Shown: positions 58,128 to 64,000 of the stretch, one piece after another | Position numbering within the stretch: position 1 is the stretch's first letter | Layout of the letters: each line of letters starts with the position of its first letter | Assembly: GCF_900186865.1 (NCBI RefSeq) | Contig: NZ_LT906480.1 | Coordinates: 1,630,001 to 1,694,000 of the forward strand | DNA: 64,000 bases | Source: Stenotrophomonas maltophilia | GTDB lineage: Bacteria > Pseudomonadota > Gammaproteobacteria > Xanthomonadales > Xanthomonadaceae | Reading direction: 5' to 3' | The notes under the pieces: model-generated | Told to the model about the DNA's origin: nothing | The model's input: only the letters and a program-made list of their open reading frames with translations | The model's database searches: none | Position numbers and translations under genes: made by a program

Positions 58128-58150
58128 GGGTGGACGCCGGGCGTCCACCC
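58128..58150. repeat. Hairpin between rpsB and tsf
   Basis: GGGTGGACGC (58128-58137) and GCGTCCACCC (58141-58150) form a 10-bp stem with a CGG loop. It lies 10 nt after the rpsB stop and may slow or reduce transcription into tsf, or protect the rpsB transcript end. Confidence 0.55.
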
Positions 58151-58160
58151 CGGGCCTGGA

Positions 58161-58967
58161 TCAGGCCTGGGCGTCGTCGCCCTTCTTGGCAGCCTTCTTG
58201 GCCGGAGCGCGGCGGGCCGGCTTCTCTTCGCCTTCAGCAGCGGCTTCAGCGAACTCTTCCTCACGCACCGAAGCAGCGTGCGGAGCAGCAGCCTTGCCTT
58301 CCAGCACGGCGTCGGCAGCGGCGCGGGCGTACAGCTGCACAGCGCGGATGGCGTCGTCGTTGCCCGGGATGGCGTAGTCCACCAGTTCCGGGTTGTAGTT
58401 GGTGTCGACCACGGCGATGACCGGGATGCCCAGCTTCTTGGCTTCCTTGATCGCGATGTCTTCGTGGCCGATGTCGATCACGAAGATGGCGTCCGGCAGG
58501 CGGTTCATGTCCTTGATGCCGCCCAGCGAGGCTTCCAGCTTGTCGCGCTCGCGACGCAGGCCCAGCACTTCGTGCTTGACCAGCTTCTCGAAGGTGCCGT
58601 CGGTTTCACCGGCTTCCAGTTCCTTCAGGCGGGCAACCGACTGCTTGACGGTACGGAAGTTGGTCAGGGTGCCGCCCAGCCAGCGCTGGTTCATGAACGG
58701 CATGCCGCAACGCTCGGCTTCTTCCTTGATGGTTTCGCGGGCGCTGCGCTTGGTGCCCAGGAACAGGACGGTGCCGCGCTTCTGGGCAACCGACGAGATG
58801 AAGTTCATCGCGTCGTTGAACAGCGGGACGGTCTTTTCCAGGTTGATGATGTGGATCTTGCCGCGGGCGCCGAAGATGTACGGAGCCATCTTGGGGTTCC
58901 AGTAGCGGGTCTGGTGGCCGAAGTGGACGCCGGCTTCCAGCATCTGACGCATGGTGACCTGGGGCAT
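58161..58967 (-). CDS. rpsB: 30S ribosomal protein S2
   Basis: The 268 residues start [20 protein letters not shown] and contain [36 protein letters not shown] and [21 protein letters not shown], all S2 hallmarks. The C-terminal tail is acidic, then Lys/Ala-rich (KKAAKKGDD), as in Xanthomonadaceae. GGAG lies 7 nt before the ATG. A long leader upstream could hold the known S2 autoregulatory RNA. Confidence 0.98.
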   Translation of the reverse strand: MPQVTMRQMLEAGVHFGHQTRYWNPKMAPYIFGARGKIHIINLEKTVPLFNDAMNFISSVAQKRGTVLFLGTKRSARETIKEEAERCGMPFMNQRWLGGTLTNFRTVKQSVARLKELEAGETDGTFEKLVKHEVLGLRRERDKLEASLGGIKDMNRLPDAIFVIDIGHEDIAIKEAKKLGIPVIAVVDTNYNPELVDYAIPGNDDAIRAVQLYARAAADAVLEGKAAAPHAASVREEEFAEAAAEGEEKPARRAPAKKAAKKGDDAQA

Positions 58968-59186
58968 TGCAATACTCCTGATATGGAACCAGCGATTCCG
59001 CCCGCGGGGATAGGTATGCGGGACGCGTGGAAGCGCGATCGGTTCCGGGGTTGGGCTTCCCTGTTGCCTCCGTGGCCGAACTCCTTGCGGAGCACCCCGG
59101 CACGGATGGGGGCAGCAGGTGTGGATTCACCGGTGACGTCCGGTGTGGACGGGTTCCCGCGCACGCAGGCGGCAGGAATCCGGTCG
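58968..59186 (-). promoter_or_regulatory. rpsB leader region, possible S2 autoregulatory RNA
   Basis: About 210 nt separate the predicted transcription start from the ribosome site and contain several GC-rich inverted blocks (for example GGAACC near 58985 against GGTTCC near 59040). In other gamma-proteobacteria the rpsB leader binds S2 and represses its own operon. I cannot confirm the consensus structure by eye. Confidence 0.35.
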
Positions 59187-59216
59187 ATTATAGCCCGCTC
59201 GGTGCGCTGGCTGCAA
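59187..59216 (-). promoter_or_regulatory. rpsB promoter
   Basis: Read on the minus strand, TTGCAG (59216-59211), an 18-nt spacer and TATAAT (59192-59187) form a strong sigma-70 promoter. It overlaps the last codons of the second fimbrial chaperone gene. Confidence 0.7.
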
Positions 59217-59886
59217 TTGCCGGGCCTGGAGCGACCAGATCGATCACGCGGCCATCCTGCAGCCGGGCCTGGAAATGACCGCCGGCGTAGCCATCAGCGC
59301 GGGCGGGCAGGGCCCAGCGGCGCTCATGGCCGGCCAGCAGATACCCGGCCAGGCCGGGCAGCAGCAGGGTGCGCTGACCGCCGCTGGTGATGTAGGCGAG
59401 ATCGTTCAGGCGTGCGTGCAGGGTACCGGTGTTGCTCAGTCGCAGGAAGGTATGTGACTGGCCGGGTTCGATCCCTGCATGCAGCCGCGATTGGGTCATT
59501 GGCGTGGCGTGCCCGCGGAACAACGGCAGCGAATAGCGCTGCAGGCCTGGCGTAGTGGGGGCCAGGACGACCCGATAGGCCTGTTCGCCGACAGCGGATG
59601 CCGGCTGGCGTGGCAGCAGCCAGATGCGCTGTCGGACGCCGGGCGGGATGTCGAGCAGGGTGGGGCTGGCGAGCAGCTGGTCGGTGGGACGCAGCACGTC
59701 GGCGTCGGTCTGCTGGTCCCACGACAGGATCTGTACCCGGCCCTGCCAGCGGCCGGGGCCAGGGTTGAAGAGCCAAAGTTCGCCCTGGCCACCTTCGGCG
59801 GGCAGCTGCAGTGTGGTCGGCAACAGGTCCAATGCCGCGGCAGGCAACGCCAGCAGCATCGCCAGCAGGGTCAGAAGTGCCCGCAT
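59188..59886 (-). CDS. Fimbrial (chaperone-usher) periplasmic chaperone, second copy
   Basis: The 232 residues have a signal peptide (LLTLLAMLLALPAAA) and a two-domain immunoglobulin-like fold: LDLLPTTLQLPAEGGQGE (strand A-B), YRVVLAPTTPG (the F1-G1 region) and TFLRLSNTGTLHARLND (domain 2). Such chaperones hold pilin subunits for the usher. It overlaps the small gene upstream by 1 nt (TGATG), so the two are cotranslated. Its tail contains the rpsB promoter. Confidence 0.82.
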   Translation of the reverse strand: MRALLTLLAMLLALPAAALDLLPTTLQLPAEGGQGELWLFNPGPGRWQGRVQILSWDQQTDADVLRPTDQLLASPTLLDIPPGVRQRIWLLPRQPASAVGEQAYRVVLAPTTPGLQRYSLPLFRGHATPMTQSRLHAGIEPGQSHTFLRLSNTGTLHARLNDLAYITSGGQRTLLLPGLAGYLLAGHERRWALPARADGYAGGHFQARLQDGRVIDLVAPGPAIAASAPSGL

Positions 59887-60131
59887 CAGTAGATGACGGT
59901 CACGGCGGACGTCGTGTCTTCGTCGTCGGCGGGAGGCGCGAGCTCGCGGACCTGGGGCGGAAGTTGCGGTGTGTCGCTGCGCTGGTGGGGTGCGGGGCAG
60001 TGGGTGCTGCCGGGGTCATCGCGGCAGGCTTCGACCACGGTCAGGCGGATCTGCAGGTTGCTGGGGCCGGGTTCGGCCCACGCCGATGTGCTGGCGAACA
60101 GTATCGCCCCGATCAGAAATGCGCGAGCCAC
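59886..60131 (-). CDS. Small exported protein with pilin-like ends, fimbrial operon
   Basis: The 81 residues have a signal peptide (FLIGAILFASTSAWA). The mature part begins SNLQIRLTVVEACRD, like the first strand of spore-coat-U pilins, and ends TSAVTVIY, like their last strand, but between them is only a Pro/Asp-rich stretch (TPQLPPQVRELAPP) instead of a full beta domain. It may be a remodelled or shortened pilin, a chaperone partner or an inactive remnant. It is coupled to the downstream chaperone. Confidence 0.65.
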   Translation of the reverse strand: MARAFLIGAILFASTSAWAEPGPSNLQIRLTVVEACRDDPGSTHCPAPHQRSDTPQLPPQVRELAPPADDEDTTSAVTVIY

Positions 60132-60334
60132 CTGGCAACCACCGTGCTGAAAGATCTCGCTGCGCGGTATCGGCTGGATCGGCCGAATCTGTAGCGTCGA
60201 CTGTCAGTCGACTGCTCCTGGCACAGGAATGATGCGCGCATCCACGCATGACGTGGATCTGCCGAAACCGCCCCGGTGGGCGTCGATCGTCCGAAACCTG
60301 CCTGGTGGGTGCCGACCGTTGGTCGGCACACAGG
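60132..60334. repeat. Spacer with three SMAG-like palindromes inside the fimbrial operon
   Basis: GTAGCGTCGACTGTCAGTCGAC (from 60191), ATCCACGC-ATGACGTGGAT (about 60239-60259) and GTGCCGACCGTTGGTCGGCAC (60308-60328) are palindromes of three SMAG-like subtypes. No gene is seen. They separate the tip adhesin from the small exported protein and may end or dampen transcription. Confidence 0.7.
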
Positions 60335-61369
60335 TCAATAAGTGATCGTCACCTGCACCACATCGTTGTAGATGCCGGCCGGGGGCTGGCCGGTGACCGG
60401 CGGCACCCGGCCATAGATGGTCAGCTGCTGCGCGCTGCCACTTCCGGTGCCGCCAACGGTATCGACGTTGAGGGTGTTGCCCCAGCGCAGGCTGCGCGCG
60501 GCATTGCGGTACAGCTCGTAGGTGAGGTAGTAGGTGCTGCCGCCGATGGTGGTGGCCATGCGCCGCGTGCTGGTGACAGAGGGGTTGTTCTGGCCGTTGT
60601 TGAGGCTGACCTGGTAGGCCGTGTTCTTCAGGCAGGTCAGGGTCAGGGTGGCGGTCCGGTCGATGTTGGCGGGAATGCCGCCGGTGACGTTGCCGAAGTC
60701 CATGTTGGTGGTGACGTAGCTGCCGCACTGCGGCAACACGTTGGCGGTGGCGGTGAAGCTGAAGGCGTTGCTGATGCTGTTGGTGCCGGTGGCGCCGCCG
60801 TTGCAGTTGGCGGGCACCGTGGCATTGCCGAGCAGGACCTCGTTCCAGGCCCAGGTCAGCACCACGTTGGCGCCGTTGAAGGTGCTGCTGTAGGCGCCTG
60901 ACGCCAGGATCTGATTGGCGGGGATCTGTGCGGACAGCTGCGTGGTCTGCGTGCCGCTGCCGCCGGTCAGGGGCACGTTGTAGGTCAGGGTCAGCTCCTG
61001 CGCCGGCGGCGAGCCGCGCGGGGTCAACCCGGTCACCTGGCTGAAGTTGGAGGTGTTGTAGAGCTGGAAGTTCATGCTGTCGCTGGTGCTGGTCTTCATC
61101 GTCCGCCAGCTGGAGCTGCTGCCGCCGCCGCTGCCGGCGCCGATGCCCACGCAGACCCGCACGCCGGTAGTGGCCAGCACGCTCAGCGCGGCAGTGGTGC
61201 AGGTCACGGTGATGTTGAGCGTGCCGGTGGTTGCACCGGGGGCATTGCTGTTGACGTTGCCGAACGGCAGCGTCGGGTCGGCGACGGCGGCGCACACCGC
61301 GACGGCCCGGGCGGGTGCCGCCGCCAGCAGGCCGGCGACCAGCAGCAGGCCGAGCAGCAACGTCCTCAT
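60335..61369 (-). CDS. Spore-coat-U domain fimbrial tip adhesin (CsuE-like, two domains)
   Basis: The 344 residues have a signal peptide (LLLGLLLVAGLLAAAPARA) and two SCPU domains (about 22-190 and 200-344), each with Cys pairs and ending in ITY-type strands. This two-domain layout is that of CsuE, the tip adhesin of archaic chaperone-usher pili, where the first domain binds surfaces and the second is the pilin connector. The ATG overlaps the usher stop codon (ATGA). Confidence 0.83.
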   Translation of the reverse strand: MRTLLLGLLLVAGLLAAAPARAVAVCAAVADPTLPFGNVNSNAPGATTGTLNITVTCTTAALSVLATTGVRVCVGIGAGSGGGSSSSWRTMKTSTSDSMNFQLYNTSNFSQVTGLTPRGSPPAQELTLTYNVPLTGGSGTQTTQLSAQIPANQILASGAYSSTFNGANVVLTWAWNEVLLGNATVPANCNGGATGTNSISNAFSFTATANVLPQCGSYVTTNMDFGNVTGGIPANIDRTATLTLTCLKNTAYQVSLNNGQNNPSVTSTRRMATTIGGSTYYLTYELYRNAARSLRWGNTLNVDTVGGTGSGSAQQLTIYGRVPPVTGQPPAGIYNDVVQVTITY

Positions 61370-63798
61370 GGCGCTACCTCCGGGATGCACGCCAGCGGTG
61401 CCGGCTTCGGCCGCGCGCCGGAAGCCACCACCTTGGGCACGTCCGGTACCTTCACCCTGCATTGCCCGCGGCTGGTGGTGATGTACAGCACGCTGCCGGC
61501 GGACACGTCTTCCAGGTACAGCAGCCCGTCATAGCCCACCAGCGCCTGTCGCCCGTCCGGCAGCTGCACCTCGCTGCCGACCTCCAGCGGTTGCCCGTCC
61601 ATGCCGTGCAGGGTCAGGTTCAACGACGGCCGCGAACGCAGCGCGAAGGTCACCCGCGTGCCCGCGCGCTGGCGTGGGGTCACCCAGTCTTCGATGCGGT
61701 CGGCGCGCATGTCCTCGGGCAGGTCCAGGGTATCGATGGAGACGCGGTTGCGCTGCCAGGACAGCAGCGGGCTGACCAGCAGCAGGCCGCGATCATCGGT
61801 CACGCCGATCAGCCGGTTTTCCAGCCGCACCGGCACGCCGCCGACGCCATTGGTGCTGATCACCGCGAATGCGTCGGAGACCTCGCGGGTGGCGAAGGCA
61901 TGCCCACCCATCCACACCAGGCTGCCACTGGCGCTGGCGTAGGCATAGTTCAGGCCGCCCTGGCGCGAGGCGCCGAATGAGTAGCGACCGACGTCATTGA
62001 GGATGCCGACTTCGGCCAGGCCACCATTGCCATCTTCGCCATGGCGCACCTGCGCGCGCCAACCGACGCCGCCGGCGCTGCCGTCGCCAGGCACGGGCTG
62101 GGTGACATCGGCCACCCAGCTCTGGCTGTCGCCATTGCGCTGGCTGGACAGGCTGGCCTGGCGGTTGTTGCCCAGGCTGGCGGTGACCGAGAGGTAGATG
62201 CTGCGGTCATCGCTCTTGTCCAGGTTCTGGTTCACCGACAGGTACGCCGACCAGCGCTGGCTCCAGGTGCGCGACCAGAACAGGCTGGCGTAGCGGTTGT
62301 CCTCGCCGTCGGGGTAGCGCAGGCGCAGGTAGCTGGCGCTGAGTGTGCCCAGCCGCAGCAGATCGGCGCCGACCGTGGCCTGTTCGCTGATGCTCGGCGG
62401 CAGGTTGCCCTGCAGTGCGCCCAGGTCGCGGTAATCTCCATGGCTGCGCACGGTGCGCAGGTTGACGTTGAGCCGGCGGTTGTTCCAGCTGTAGCCCAGT
62501 GCCCATTGCCCGCCCTGCAGGCCGTGATAGTCACTGTGCGCATAGGCGGCGTTGAACACGCCCGCGCCGCCGAGCAGTCACCAGCCGCCGATGCCGGCCT
62601 GGGCCAGGCCACCGCCGCCTTCGGCATGTGCTTCGCTGGTGAAGGCATCGCTGACGCCGCCGCGCCAGCTGGCACTGGCCACGGTGCGATCGTCGTAGGC
62701 GAAGGAGCGCTGGCCGAAATCCTCACGCAGGCGGCCAACGCCGACCGACCAGTCCGACAGGCCCTTGGCCAGCAGCTGCTGGGTGCCATAGAAACTGAAA
62801 TCCAGCGTCTGCATGCGGCCGAACGCATCGGTCACCACCACCTGCGCATTGCCGGTGCCGCTGATGCCGGGCTGCGCGGCCAGCTGGAATGGACCGACCG
62901 GCACCTGCCCGCTGTACTGGCGCAGGCCATCGACGTACAGCTCGACCGTGGACGGCACCACCGCCTGGCCGAGGAAGCTGGGCGTAGGGGTCAGCACGCG
63001 GTAGGGCTGCAGGCCGTAGTTGCGGCCGATCTGCAGGCCACCCATGCGCACGGGCCGGGTCCAATCGACGAAACCACTGTAGAAGTCGCCGACGTCCAGG
63101 GTCATCGCCCTGTCGGGGAAGTCCAGGCTCCACCGGGTGTCCAGGCGCACGCTCTCGCCACGCCAGCGGCGGTCACCGGATTGCTGGTAGCGGCGGCTGA
63201 TCGCGGTGTTCTCGAAGGTGCCGTTGCCGATCCCGAACAGGCGCAGTTCAGAGCTGAGACTGAGGTTGCCGAGCGTGTCGACCCGGCTGCCATACACGTC
63301 GTAGTTCAGCAGCAGGCCGGGCGAGGCGCTGCCGGCCGGTGTGCGGGTCTGCGGCTGGCTGAGCACGGTGGTCGGCAGGGTCAGCTTGTCCAGTGGCACG
63401 TCCAGGGCCAGGGTCTGCATATGCGCGTCGTAGCGCACCACGGCCCCGCTGATCTGGTCCAGATAGACCGGCGCATCGCCGCGGGCGCTGAAGCCGAGCT
63501 GGCGCAGCACTTCCGGGCTGGCCTGCAGCCGGCCACGGTTTTCGGTGAACGGCAGCAGGCCGCGCGGCGTGCTGTTGAGCGAGACGTCCAGGTAAAGCGT
63601 CTGGCTGGCGGTCAGGGGCGTGGGGGCAGGCAGGATCGCATCGGCCGACACCCCGGAGACATCCGCAGCCCCGGCAGCAGCCATGCCGGACACATCGGCG
63701 GCCTCGGTCGCCGCAGGAGCCAGGGCAGCCAACAGCGCGCCCATCAACGCCTCAGCGAGCCGGTGGTGGCGACAGCGGCGTCTGTTCCGACTCGCCAT
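61366..63798 (-). pseudogene. Archaic chaperone-usher outer-membrane usher (CsuD-like) with an in-frame TGA
   Basis: The frame from 63798 to 61366 is continuous (811 codons, normal usher length) except for one TGA at 62578-62580, codon 407. Before it are the N-terminal domain (TLYLDVSLNSTPRGLLP) and the first barrel part (YGTQQLLAKGLSDW), and after it the rest of the barrel and the C-terminal domains (RLIGVTDDRGLLLVSPL). The codon was probably TGG. Without readthrough, no functional usher forms. ATG 63744 has a better ribosome site (GAGG) than 63798 but a signal peptide without a basic N-region. Confidence 0.85.
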
Positions 63799-64000
63799 TG
63801 AGCTTGGCCGTGATCTGGTCGTTGTCGCGGTCGATGGCCGTGCGCTCGATCGGCCAGCGCATCACCTGCCCGGGCAGTACATACCCCAGCAGGCCGGGGT
63901 GCACGATGCGCGGACGCTGGGCGCTGCCCAGCGCCAGGTCGGCGATCTGTACATAGGCGTTGCCGGTGTTGGCTACCTCCACGCCATTGCGTCCGTCCTC
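63752..64000 (-). CDS. Fimbrial periplasmic chaperone, C-terminal part (continues beyond window)
   Basis: The visible 82 codons are the end of a chaperone: NGVEVANTGNAYVQIADL matches the second immunoglobulin domain, and YVLPGQVMRWPI follows. It ends SPPPAR, with the usher start inside or just after it, so the genes are coupled. It would be the CsuC-like chaperone of this operon, making the downstream copy at 59188-59886 a second one. The N-terminus is outside the window. Confidence 0.8.
   Translation of the reverse strand, partial: EDGRNGVEVANTGNAYVQIADLALGSAQRPRIVHPGLLGYVLPGQVMRWPIERTAIDRDNDQITAKLNGESEQTPLSPPPAR

Noticed and set aside
62041..63801. 586-codon plus-strand frame over the usher
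   Set aside because: It lies antisense to usher domains and shows no motif. It does not explain the usher stop codon.

Overview
The window is GC-rich gamma-proteobacterial chromosome, almost certainly Stenotrophomonas (S. maltophilia group). Three things point there: many short GTAG-headed palindromes of the SMAG type (GTAG + TGCCGGCCGCTGGCCGGCA or GTAG + ATCCACGCCATGCGTGGAT), a PL5 lyase whose catalytic residue numbers match the characterised S. maltophilia enzyme Smlt1473, and Xanthomonadaceae-type gene order and proteins. No rRNA, tRNA, CRISPR array, prophage or plasmid functions were seen.

Layout. 1-5.5 kb: an Ada/AraC/AlkA DNA-repair fusion (cut by the window edge), a hairpin-rich spacer, a ClpP-fold lipoprotein, a DUF4019 protein, a low-GC SMI1/KNR4 pair, a MAPEG protein, a UbiH/UbiM-type hydroxylase with an FNR-like box, and an S4 RNA-binding protein. 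5.8-14.1 kb: a DEAD-box RNA helicase, then three GGDEF proteins in a row (one a PAS-GGDEF-EAL gene broken by a one-base deletion) with the pseudouridine synthase rluF among them. 14-36.7 kb: accessory metabolism and transport, namely an AAA ATPase, two EamA transporters, DUF72, VOC, a serine hydrolase, an ABC exporter, glucose-1-phosphatase, alginate lyase, a DUF885 peptidase, Gfa, DUF4349, LysR, an IS481 element with a 6-bp target duplication, a cyclophilin, an orphan low-GC gene, a PadR/sensor pair, PhaZ, a methyltransferase and a HemJ-like protein.

36.8-59 kb is the conserved core on the minus strand. Read in the direction of transcription it is rpsB-tsf, an HDOD-GGDEF gene, pyrH-frr-uppS-cdsA-dxr-rseP-bamA, a terminator, lpxD-fabZ-lpxA-lpxB-rnhB-dnaE, a lipoprotein gene, and accA. 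It joins translation, nucleotide and isoprenoid supply, phospholipid and lipid A synthesis, outer-membrane assembly and replication. Overlapping ATGA junctions tie cdsA to uppS, fabZ to lpxD, lpxB to lpxA and rnhB to lpxB. No skp lies between bamA and lpxD.

59.2-64 kb is an archaic (Csu-type) chaperone-usher fimbrial operon on the minus strand: a partial chaperone, an usher with an in-frame TGA, a two-domain spore-coat-U tip adhesin, a very small exported pilin-like protein and a second chaperone. Three genes in the window carry single lesions: the GGDEF-EAL gene, the IS481 transposase and the usher. Each could be a real mutation or a sequence error. I found no convincing new defence or biosynthetic system. 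The most useful leads are the FNR-like box, the interrupted usher, the tiny pilin-like protein and several families of structured repeats.
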